Source of the DNA: a bacterium
Lineage (GTDB): Bacteria; AUK180
Reading direction: 5' to 3'
NCBI GenBank assembly: GCA_030622125.1
Contig: JAUXGM010000048.1
Coordinates: forward strand, 1-13,860
Length of the DNA stretch: 13,860 nucleotides
Each line of letters opens with the position of its first letter. Position 1 is the first letter of the stretch. Positions 7,155 to 13,263 of this stretch are shown one piece after another. The notes below the pieces were generated by a model. That model was not told where the DNA came from. It made no database searches and worked only from the letters and a program-made list of their open reading frames with translations. A program made the position numbers and the translations under genes.

Positions 7155-8666
7155 ATGAAAAAATATATACTAATTTTATTTGTTTTGTTCCCGTTTTTGA
7201 TCTTTGGTGGAAATGCTATTTGGCATTGGCATAAGAATATTGTTTTTAATCCTGATGACCTTGAAACCCTTGCAAGATCAAATTTTACTGAGATATTTGT
7301 TAATTCCGGTTCATTTTATCTCTTTTCAACCGATCATAAAAAAGTTCCTGAATTTTCAGGATTAGAGTTTGATGACAATTTTTATTATGTTAAAGACATT
7401 CTCAATAATTTCAATATTCATCTGGTTTTTACATTTGAAAGCTGGGGGAAACATACCTTCTACTCTGATTTTATGAAAAAAGATCCGAATTCTACGAATT
7501 TCATACTCTCGATAATTAAAAATCAAATCAAACAATTTAAGGATCGCGGTGTGAAAATAGATGGAATCCAAATTGATCTTGAAGGAATTGATATTGATCT
7601 GGATTATTATAGCGAACTTTTAGATGCGATAAGAAAGAAATTTCCGGATAAACTCCTCTCCATTACACCTATGGTAGGCTGGCTTTCAAAAAAAGAATTT
7701 AAACCGATACTAAAAAATATAGATTTTTATGTCCCTATGGTATATGATTATCAGAGGGGTAAAAAACTGTCTAATGATACAAGAATAACGGATATAAATT
7801 GGATCGTAAAGGTTGTTAGAAATTGTGAGAAGTTGGAAAAACCATATTATATCGGTTTACCGTCTTATTATTATAGAATATTTTATAATGAAAAAAATCA
7901 TAGAATAAATTCATGGACATTTGTCGGATATGAGGAATTATCCGAAAACAAAGCATTTGAACTTGTCAAAACAAGGAAGAATTATTCTCTCTGGGATAAA
8001 AAAATGTTCAATGGTGATAATATATCAATCTTTCGGGTAAAAAAGCCGATTTTTTATAAATATTACTATTTACCACGAGGATCTCATCTTTTGTATAATA
8101 TAATTACTCCGGAAGGTTTGAAGATGTATGTTGATGCCGTTAATTTTCAAAAACCAAAATACATAAAGGGAATTTCGATATTTAGATATACAAAAGCAAA
8201 GGAACCGTATCTCATCAAGACATCGTATTTCCCATATATATTTTCAAATCAAAGTTTAATTCCCAAAGGTGAGGCAAAATTCTATTTAGAAAAAAATAAT
8301 GATGAAAACTTAATTTTATATACTACTCTAAAAAATATCGGGAATTGTGAATCGCTTGTTGAAAAAAACGGTGTTCAATTTTTAATAAAATTAAAAGGTG
8401 CGGGAATCAAGTCTGTTGTAAAAAATAATTTTGATAACTATGATTTTTATTATGATAGTGAAAATAATATTTCATATCTAACCTTTACTGAAAAGTTCCT
8501 TGATCTGGATGAAGAGGTAGCATCAGGTCCCATTATGCTTAATAAGATAGGCGAGGGTGCAATCAATATTCAGTATCAGATCTGGATAAAAAAACCGGAT
8601 GGAAATTATTTCGGTATCAATCTTACAAAATGGAAGGATGTCAAGTTAAATGAAAAAGATAATTAA
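7155..8666 (+). CDS. secreted GH18-like / DUF3142-like TIM-barrel protein
   Basis: The 503-residue protein starts with a signal peptide (MKKY plus a hydrophobic stretch to about residue 18) and has no lipobox cysteine, so it is probably exported to the periplasm or outside. Residues about 20-340 look like a glycosyl-hydrolase-like barrel: AIWHWHK at 21-27, FVNSGSFYLF at 48-57, DGIQIDLEG at 136-144 and PMVYDY at 194-199. The second of these last two pairs recalls GH18 (DGxDxDxE and MxYD), but the first Asp of DxDxE is Gln139; D141 and E143 remain. The overall pattern also recalls the DUF3142 family. The region from about 360 to 490 appears beta-rich and may be an accessory domain. The stop overlaps the parA start by 17 bases, so the two are co-transcribed. 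The substrate is unknown and catalytic activity is unproven. Confidence 0.7.
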   Translation: MKKYILILFVLFPFLIFGGNAIWHWHKNIVFNPDDLETLARSNFTEIFVNSGSFYLFSTDHKKVPEFSGLEFDDNFYYVKDILNNFNIHLVFTFESWGKHTFYSDFMKKDPNSTNFILSIIKNQIKQFKDRGVKIDGIQIDLEGIDIDLDYYSELLDAIRKKFPDKLLSITPMVGWLSKKEFKPILKNIDFYVPMVYDYQRGKKLSNDTRITDINWIVKVVRNCEKLEKPYYIGLPSYYYRIFYNEKNHRINSWTFVGYEELSENKAFELVKTRKNYSLWDKKMFNGDNISIFRVKKPIFYKYYYLPRGSHLLYNIITPEGLKMYVDAVNFQKPKYIKGISIFRYTKAKEPYLIKTSYFPYIFSNQSLIPKGEAKFYLEKNNDENLILYTTLKNIGNCESLVEKNGVQFLIKLKGAGIKSVVKNNFDNYDFYYDSENNISYLTFTEKFLDLDEEVASGPIMLNKIGEGAINIQYQIWIKKPDGNYFGINLTKWKDVKLNEKDN

Positions 8667-9411
8667 TATAGCAAATCAAAAGGGCGGGGTCGGGAAAACG
8701 ACAACGGTTCTAAATCTCGGAGTCGGGCTCTCACTTTGGGAAAAAAAAGTTCTCATTATTGACTTTGACCCACAAGGCAATTCTACAACCGGTATCGGAA
8801 TATTAAAGAAAAATTTGAATCATACCATATACAGTGTATTATCCGGAGAGATCAATATCAAGGATGCGATAATAAAATTCGAAAAGAATCCCTATTTGGA
8901 TTTTATCCCTGCAGGTGAAGATCTAAGCGGATTTCCTATGGAGGTATATGATGATAACAATAGGATATATTACCTTAAAAATTTGGTAGATCAAATTAAA
9001 AATGATTATGAATACATACTTATTGATTCCCCGCCATCATTGAATTTACTTACCTTGAACAGCATTGTTGCGGCAACGGATGTCTTAATTCCCGTTCAAG
9101 CTGAATTTTATGCACTTGAAGGATTAGCTCAATTGATGATGACACTTAAAAAGGTAGAGCGATACACAGGTAAAAAAGTAAATATATTGGGTTTTTTGGT
9201 AACAATGTACGATGTTAGAACATCTATCTCTAAACAGGTGCATCAAGAATTAACAAGGTATTTTGAAAAAAAAGTTTTAACTACAATTATTCCAAGAAAT
9301 GTTAGGATTTCGGAGGCACCGGGATATGGCGAAACAGTTTTAACCTATGCCCCGGCTTCAAAGGGTGCATTCGCATATAAGGAATTAATTGCCGAATTGT
9401 TGGAGAAATAA
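8650..9411 (+). CDS. parA: chromosome-partitioning ATPase ParA (Soj type)
   Basis: ParA is a deviant Walker ATPase that binds DNA nonspecifically and moves ParB-parS complexes to segregate chromosome origins. The deviant Walker A motif KGGVGKTT is at residues 11-18, the Walker A' motif IIDFDPQGN at 36-44 (D40 catalytic) and the Walker B motif YILIDSPPS near 116-124. NVRISEAPGYGE near the C-terminus is characteristic of Soj proteins. At 253 residues it lacks the N-terminal helix-turn-helix of plasmid P1-type ParA, so it is the chromosomal type. The ATG lies inside the end of the preceding gene (17-base overlap), with AAGGA at 8634-8638 as a distant ribosome binding site. parB begins immediately after its stop codon. 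Confidence 0.95.
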   Translation: MKKIINIANQKGGVGKTTTVLNLGVGLSLWEKKVLIIDFDPQGNSTTGIGILKKNLNHTIYSVLSGEINIKDAIIKFEKNPYLDFIPAGEDLSGFPMEVYDDNNRIYYLKNLVDQIKNDYEYILIDSPPSLNLLTLNSIVAATDVLIPVQAEFYALEGLAQLMMTLKKVERYTGKKVNILGFLVTMYDVRTSISKQVHQELTRYFEKKVLTTIIPRNVRISEAPGYGETVLTYAPASKGAFAYKELIAELLEK

Positions 9412-10275
9412 ATGGAAAAAAATAAAAAAAAGAGAGGTTTGGGTCGCGGGTTAGATGCCCTTTTTTCGGATAATGAGATAATATCTGAAAGCGAAATAAA
9501 AAATATTTCAGTTGAAAAGATTCTTCCTAATCCATCTCAACCAAGAAAAAAATTTAATGAGGAGAAATTGGCTTCCCTTTCGGAAACAATAAAAAAAGAG
9601 GGCGTTATTTCTCCGATTTTAGTTACACCGCAAAATGATCAATTCTTAATAATTGCCGGAGAAAGAAGGTATAGAGCTGCAAAACTTGCCGGATTAAATG
9701 AAATCCCTTGTATAATAAAAATGATTCATGAAGATGAGATTTTGATATTATCTCTGATAGAGAATATACAAAGAGAGGACCTAAATCCGATAGAAGAGGC
9801 AAACGCAATTCAATCAATATTGAGAGAAACCGGCTATACTCATGAAAAGGCGGCAAAGATATTAGGAAAATCAAGGGTATACATTACCAATATGCTTCGA
9901 CTTCTTACCTTGCCGGATGTTGTTCAAGATCTGATTTTAAACGAAAGAATCAGCGGTGGACATGGAAGATGTCTTGTTGGACTGTCAGAAAAGAATGCAT
10001 TAAAATATGCAAAACTCGTCATTGAAAAGAAATTAAGCGTAAGAGAACTTGAGGATTTATTTAAAAATAAAAAAAAGAAGCAACAAAATAAGCCATCAAA
10101 AGAAAAAAAAGATATGTTCATTAGCGAGATTGAAGAAGGGCTTTCCGATGCTTTTTCAAGAGCAGTAACAATAAAAAATACAAAAAATTATAAAGGTGAG
10201 GTAAAAATTAGATTTTATGATCTTGATGATCTGAATAAATTATTAGAACAATTGGGATACAAGAGTGATATTTGA
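9412..10275 (+). CDS. parB: chromosome-partitioning protein ParB (Spo0J type)
   Basis: ParB is a CTP-binding clamp that loads at parS and spreads along DNA to make the partition complex. The 287-residue protein contains the N-terminal RGLGRGLDALF (8-18), which in the family contacts ParA, then NPSQPRKKF (40-48), the CTP-site motif GERRYR (83-88), ENIQRED (117-123) and a helix-turn-helix at about 144-163. A Lys-rich linker (219-233) precedes the C-terminal dimerisation region. The start directly follows the parA TAA, with a GGAGA ribosome binding site inside parA. A one-base-off parS lies 2.6 kb upstream. The stop codon overlaps the -35 box of the next operon. Confidence 0.95.
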   Translation: MEKNKKKRGLGRGLDALFSDNEIISESEIKNISVEKILPNPSQPRKKFNEEKLASLSETIKKEGVISPILVTPQNDQFLIIAGERRYRAAKLAGLNEIPCIIKMIHEDEILILSLIENIQREDLNPIEEANAIQSILRETGYTHEKAAKILGKSRVYITNMLRLLTLPDVVQDLILNERISGGHGRCLVGLSEKNALKYAKLVIEKKLSVRELEDLFKNKKKKQQNKPSKEKKDMFISEIEEGLSDAFSRAVTIKNTKNYKGEVKIRFYDLDDLNKLLEQLGYKSDI

Positions 10276-10300
10276 TTTATTTTATAAAATTACTTATAAT
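10272..10300 (+). promoter_or_regulatory. promoter of the sufT-acyl-CoA synthetase-fur operon
   Basis: TTGATT at 10272-10277 overlaps the parB stop codon (10273-10275). A 17-base spacer leads to a perfect TATAAT at 10295-10300. Transcription should start near 10307, leaving a leader of about 14 bases that carries the strong ribosome binding site GGAGGT (10312-10317). Confidence 0.65.
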
Positions 10301-10302
10301 TT
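10287..10302. promoter_or_regulatory. palindrome over the -10 box, possible Fur-family operator
   Basis: AAATTA (10287-10292), a CTTA centre and TAATTT (10297-10302) form a perfect six-base inverted repeat across the TATAAT box. The Fur-family gene closes this same operon. The site is AT-rich like known Fur and Per boxes but is not a clear match to either consensus, so the link is inferred. Confidence 0.35.
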
Positions 10303-10320
10303 AGGATATACGGAGGTTTT

Positions 10321-10623
10321 ATGGTTGATAAAGAAACAGTAAAGAAGGCACTCGAAGAAGTCCTTGACCCTGAAATAGGTATTGACATTGTATCTCTTGG
10401 ATTAATATATGATATAACCTTTCCGGAAAAAGATGTGGTAAATGTTAAAATGACACTTACTATTCCAGGCTGCCCGATGGCTTCATATTTAGTACGGGAA
10501 GCAAAAACGGCGGTAGAAAAGATAGAGGGAATAAATAGTGCTGATATAGAACTGGTTTTTGATCCGCCATGGACATCCGATATGATACCGGCGGAAACAA
10601 GAAAAAAATTAGGTATTGAATAA
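10321..10623 (+). CDS. SufT/MIP18-family (DUF59) iron-sulfur assembly-like protein
   Basis: Members of this family help deliver or mature iron-sulfur clusters, and some act in phenylacetyl-CoA oxygenase assembly (PaaD). The 100-residue protein is a single DUF59 domain: LDPEIGIDIVSLGLIYDI at 15-32, MTLTIPGCPM at 44-53 with the conserved C51, and VFDPPWTSDM at 79-88, a typical motif in short bacterial SufT proteins. No suf genes are visible nearby. A strong ribosome binding site (GGAGGT) fixes the start. It is the first gene of an operon with an acyl-CoA synthetase, whose ATG overlaps its stop by one base, and a Fur-like regulator. The exact partner protein cannot be read from the sequence. Confidence 0.85.
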   Translation: MVDKETVKKALEEVLDPEIGIDIVSLGLIYDITFPEKDVVNVKMTLTIPGCPMASYLVREAKTAVEKIEGINSADIELVFDPPWTSDMIPAETRKKLGIE

Positions 10624-12149
10624 TGTTAGCATCAAGGACACTTAAAGAAGCATTGGAAAAAGCCTTTGACGAGTATAAAGGCAAAAAAATATTAAAGTAT
10701 AAAAAAAAGAAATATTCCTATAGAGATCTTCATAAAATTTCTAATATGATTATTCATTATCTGAATAATCTTGGTTTGAAATATGGGGATAAACTTGCTA
10801 TTATGGCTTTTAATATCCCTGAATTTGCATTTGTAAATATTGCAGCTATTAGAATGGGCGTAACGGTTCTCCCATTGAATTTTCTTTTAAAGACCAAAGA
10901 AATAGAATATATTTTAAAGGATAGCGGAGTAAAAATTTTATTTATACAAAGCAAATTTATGGAAGTGATTGCCCCACTTACAAAGAAAAAAATACTTGAT
11001 GCCATTATTTTACTTGATGAGGGAAAAGGCTATCCGAAATTGAATGAAGAGTTAAAAAAATGCGAATCAACAGATATTAATATAACTTATCCGGTTAAAT
11101 TTAATGATATTGCAATAATTATCTATACATCAGGAACAACCGGAAGACCCAAAGGAGTAATGCTGTCTCATAGAAATATTTTTTCAAATATTAGAGATTT
11201 GATAATAGTTACAAAAGTGAGGCAGAGAACGAAAATCATAACAATGTTGCCGCTTTTCCATGCCTATTTTTACACTGCAACTTTTATTCTTCCGTTGGTC
11301 TGGAATATGCCAATGTTTTTTCTGGACGATCTTTCCAACGGCAAATTGATCATTGAAACACTCGTTAAGGAAAGAATTGGATGGTTGATCGCAATTCCCA
11401 CTATCTTTAATGCAATAGGAAAAGCAAAGATCCCCAAGATCGTAAAGCTTTTGAATGCTCTAAAGGTTTGTATATCCGGAGCTGCTCCATTACCTATCAC
11501 AACAATAAACAATTTTAAAGATAAGTTTGGAATTGAGATTCATGAAGGATACGGACTGTCGGAAACTTCTCCCGTCATTGCAGTTAATGATCCCAATTTA
11601 CCGACTCTTCCCGGTTCTGTCGGTAAGCCGCTGCCTTCAACTATTGTGAAAATCATAGATAGCGATGAGAAAGAATTACCTACTGGGGAGATTGGAGAGA
11701 TCATTGTCAAAGGACCCAATGTTATGGTTGGATATTATAATCAAAAGACAGAGACCAAAAAAGTAATTAAGAATGACTGGCTTTTTACCGGAGATCTCGG
11801 AAAATTCGATCAGCAGGGCAATCTTTATATAGTTGATAGAAAAAAAGATCTTATCATTAGAAATGGAATGAATATTTATCCACAGGAAATAGAAAGAATT
11901 TTAATGAAAGAAGAAAACATTAAAGAAATAGCAGTAGTTGGTTTAGAGGTTTCACATGGTATTGAGATGCCGATTGCATTTTATGAAACGATTGATGAAA
12001 AAGAATTACCGGCACATATTTTACGAAATCTTTGTAAAAAATATCTTGCAGACTACAAGGTCCCGCAACAATATAAATTTATGAAAGAATTGCCAAAAAC
12101 ACCGACAGGTAAGGTGCTGAAAAGAGAATTAAAAAAACTTAAACTATGA
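10623..12149 (+). CDS. AMP-forming acyl-CoA synthetase (FadD-like)
   Basis: The protein activates a carboxylic acid, probably a fatty acid, with ATP to an acyl-adenylate and then to a CoA thioester. At 508 residues it is a normal-length member of the ANL superfamily. Motifs in order are the phosphate-binding TSGTTGRPKG (169-178), GYGLSET (309-315), TGD (389-391), the hinge region DRKKD (405-409), GMNIYPQEIE (415-424) and PTGKVLK (494-500), where K497 is the catalytic lysine. No membrane segment is evident. Its start overlaps the preceding stop (TAATG) and its end overlaps the next start (ATGA), so translation is coupled along the operon. Chain length and substrate cannot be decided from motifs. 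An acid:CoA ligase for another substrate is possible. Confidence 0.88.
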   Translation: MLASRTLKEALEKAFDEYKGKKILKYKKKKYSYRDLHKISNMIIHYLNNLGLKYGDKLAIMAFNIPEFAFVNIAAIRMGVTVLPLNFLLKTKEIEYILKDSGVKILFIQSKFMEVIAPLTKKKILDAIILLDEGKGYPKLNEELKKCESTDINITYPVKFNDIAIIIYTSGTTGRPKGVMLSHRNIFSNIRDLIIVTKVRQRTKIITMLPLFHAYFYTATFILPLVWNMPMFFLDDLSNGKLIIETLVKERIGWLIAIPTIFNAIGKAKIPKIVKLLNALKVCISGAAPLPITTINNFKDKFGIEIHEGYGLSETSPVIAVNDPNLPTLPGSVGKPLPSTIVKIIDSDEKELPTGEIGEIIVKGPNVMVGYYNQKTETKKVIKNDWLFTGDLGKFDQQGNLYIVDRKKDLIIRNGMNIYPQEIERILMKEENIKEIAVVGLEVSHGIEMPIAFYETIDEKELPAHILRNLCKKYLADYKVPQQYKFMKELPKTPTGKVLKRELKKLKL

Positions 12150-12559
12150 AAGACAAAGACATCAAATCTCTTCTTAAAAAAAGTAATTTAAAATTAACTC
12201 CTCAAAGAATAGAGATCACAAGATTTATCTTTGAACATAATCATTGCTCTGCTTCCGATATCAAAGAATATACCGATAAAAATCTTCCATCAGTCTCTTT
12301 TTCCACAATATACCTAACTTTAACAAAACTTATGGAGACCGGTAATTTAATCCCGATCACCTTTGAACCGGGTGTTATCAGGTATGATACGAATACCTAT
12401 CCACACTATCATATAATATGCATCGAATGCGGTAGGATAGAAGAAGTTCCTATTGACATCTATGAAAAATTTTCAGATGAAGAATTCAAATCACATAATT
12501 TTAGTGATGTAGAAGGATTTGAGATCCATTTTTTTGGTGTTTGTGATGAATGCACATAA
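12146..12559 (+). CDS. Fur-family metal-dependent transcriptional regulator (PerR-like)
   Basis: The 137-residue protein has a winged-helix DNA-binding half (LTPQRIEITRFIF at 17-29; SFSTIYLTLTKLMETG at 51-66) and a C-terminal metal-binding dimerisation half. Four cysteines, C92, C95, C133 and C136, form the two CxxC pairs of the structural zinc site. By alignment with PerR the regulatory site comprises H33, D81, H87, H89 and E100; Bacillus subtilis PerR has Asp at the last position. It could answer to iron, manganese, zinc or peroxide, and the sequence does not settle which. It overlaps the preceding gene by four bases and closes a three-gene operon whose promoter carries a palindrome at 10287-10302. 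Confidence 0.87.
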   Translation: MKDKDIKSLLKKSNLKLTPQRIEITRFIFEHNHCSASDIKEYTDKNLPSVSFSTIYLTLTKLMETGNLIPITFEPGVIRYDTNTYPHYHIICIECGRIEEVPIDIYEKFSDEEFKSHNFSDVEGFEIHFFGVCDECT

Positions 12560-12588
12560 ATGGGGACACTTCAAAAGCAGGCAATAAG

Positions 12589-12747
12589 TAAAACAATATT
12601 AAACTCCGAAAAACCATAAAAGAGGGACATACCTCAACCTTTCCTGATGCGTTTACGCATCAGAATTTGGAACAGGTTGAGATGTGTCCCGGACTCTTCC
12701 TTAGATAACGATAGACCTCCCGAGAACAGTATAGCCAAGGGAAATAA
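12589..12747 (+). repeat. hairpin-plus-tail interspersed repeat, copy C
   Basis: This is a full copy with left motif TAAAACAATATTAAA at 12589-12603. In the outer stem GGGACATACCTCAACC (12624-12639) pairs with GGTTGAGATGTGTCCC (12675-12690), with one G-T wobble and one A-C mismatch in 16. The loop holds a second, perfect hairpin: CTGATGCG (12644-12651), TTTA, CGCATCAG (12656-12663). The conserved tail follows from 12691. It lies 30 bases after the fur stop codon. It might end transcription of that operon, but no T-run follows the stem. Confidence 0.75.
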
Positions 12748-12757
12748 GGGAAAAGAA

Positions 12758-12771
12758 GAGGTTAGAGGTTA
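12758..12771 (+). repeat. GAGGTTA heptamer, two units
   Basis: Two perfect tandem GAGGTTA units sit at the junction between repeat copy C and the half-copy D. The same heptamer follows half-copies D and F. Confidence 0.7.
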
Positions 12772-12775
12772 GTTA

Positions 12776-12831
12776 AAAACAATATTAAATTCAGAAAACA
12801 AGCGGGACGTACCTTAACAAGAGGTTAGAGG
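12776..12831 (+). repeat. hairpin repeat family, rearranged half-copy D
   Basis: The left motif AAAACAATATTAAA (12776-12789) is followed at 12794-12831 by a 38-base block that begins GAAAACAAGCGGGACGTACC and matches 36 of 38 bases at 13015-13052. The right hairpin arm and the tail are missing and heptamers take their place. The block's GAAAAC resembles the end of the tail and its GGGAC the start of the hairpin, so it looks like a tail-to-head junction. Confidence 0.65.
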
Positions 12832-12848
12832 TTGGAGGTTAGAGGTTA
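12821..12848 (+). repeat. GAGGTTA heptamer, four tandem units
   Basis: GAGGTTA, GAGGTTG, GAGGTTA and GAGGTTA run without a gap. Only one base in 28 deviates. It is a short tandem repeat embedded in the repeat array and could vary in unit number between strains. Confidence 0.75.
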
Positions 12849-12851
12849 GTG

Positions 12852-12988
12852 TAAAACAATATTAAACTCCGTCCCCCATAAAAGAGGGACATTATCTCAA
12901 CTTTCTGATTTTTAAAGTTGAGATGTGTCCCGGATTCTTCATTAGATAACGATAGACTACCCGAAAACGATATAGTCAAAGGAAATAG
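12852..12988 (+). repeat. hairpin-plus-tail interspersed repeat, copy E
   Basis: The left motif TAAAACAATATTAAA is at 12852-12866. The hairpin at 12886-12931 has an outer GGGACA/TGTCCC pairing, a short internal asymmetry, and an 11-base perfect inner stem: ATCTCAACTTT (12894-12904) with AAAGTTGAGAT (12914-12924). The tail runs from 12932 to 12988. The loop CTGATTTTT is nearly the same as in copy A, although the stem bases differ. Confidence 0.75.
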
Positions 12989-13014
12989 ATAAATAGATTC
13001 AGAAGAAATACACC

Positions 13015-13052
13015 GAAAACAGGCGGGACATACCTTAACAAGAGGTTAGAGG
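13015..13052 (+). repeat. hairpin repeat family, rearranged half-copy F
   Basis: This 38-base block, GAAAACAGGCGGGACATACC onward, differs from half-copy D at two positions and also ends in GAGGTTA-type sequence. It marks the end of the repeat array. From 13081 to 13149 I see no gene or repeat. Confidence 0.65.
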
Positions 13053-13056
13053 CATG

Positions 13057-13079
13057 CCCAGCACCTTCTTGGTGCTGTG
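13057..13079. repeat. small GC-rich hairpin
   Basis: CAGCACC (13059-13065), a TTCTT loop and GGTGCTG (13071-13077) form a perfect 7-base stem. It is among the most GC-rich spots in the intergenic array. No run of T follows, so it is not a typical intrinsic terminator. Confidence 0.6.
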
Positions 13080-13149
13080 GTTATTCCATTATTCGATGTC
13101 AGGCACACAAGTGAGCCATGTACCTCCCTATTTCGCAAAAAACTGATAT

Positions 13150-13178
13150 TTGACTAAAAACCGGTTTTATGATATAAA
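13150..13178 (+). promoter_or_regulatory. promoter of the lamin-tail-domain gene, with palindromic spacer
   Basis: TTGACT (13150-13155), a 17-base spacer and TATAAA (13173-13178) give a good sigma-70 promoter, with transcription expected near 13185. The spacer contains the perfect 12-base palindrome AAAACCGGTTTT (13157-13168), a position where a bound repressor would block RNA polymerase. The ribosome binding site AAGGAGA lies just before the ATG at 13264. Confidence 0.65.
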
Positions 13179-13183
13179 ATATA

Positions 13184-13203
13184 TTACCTATAAAATTAGG
13201 TAA
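13184..13203 (+). promoter_or_regulatory. stem-loop at the predicted 5' end of the lamin-tail-domain mRNA
   Basis: TTACCTA (13184-13190), loop TAAAAT and TAGGTAA (13197-13203) form a perfect 7-base stem. Because transcription should start near 13185, the structure would cap the 5' end of an untranslated leader of about 79 bases. It could stabilise the mRNA, or act as DNA operator. Confidence 0.5.
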
Positions 13204-13263
13204 AGAATTTATGCTCTTTATGAAAAAAGTGCGGTTATAAGTAAAATTGCAAAAGGAGAAAAT

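Noticed and set aside
11876-11884. DnaA box TTATCCACA, suggesting a replication origin
   Set aside because: It lies inside the acyl-CoA synthetase coding sequence (codons for IYPQ) and has no cluster of other perfect boxes; near-matches elsewhere are scattered in genes.
12589-13052. CRISPR array
   Set aside because: Spacing is irregular, repeat units are long and composite, spacers are not unique 30-40-base segments, and no cas gene is present.
13057-13080. Intrinsic terminator
   Set aside because: The 7-base stem is good but no U-tract follows on either strand.
13211-13240. Upstream mini-frame (9 codons) in the LTD leader
   Set aside because: It has no ribosome binding site and a sequence of little information; chance in a short leader is likely.
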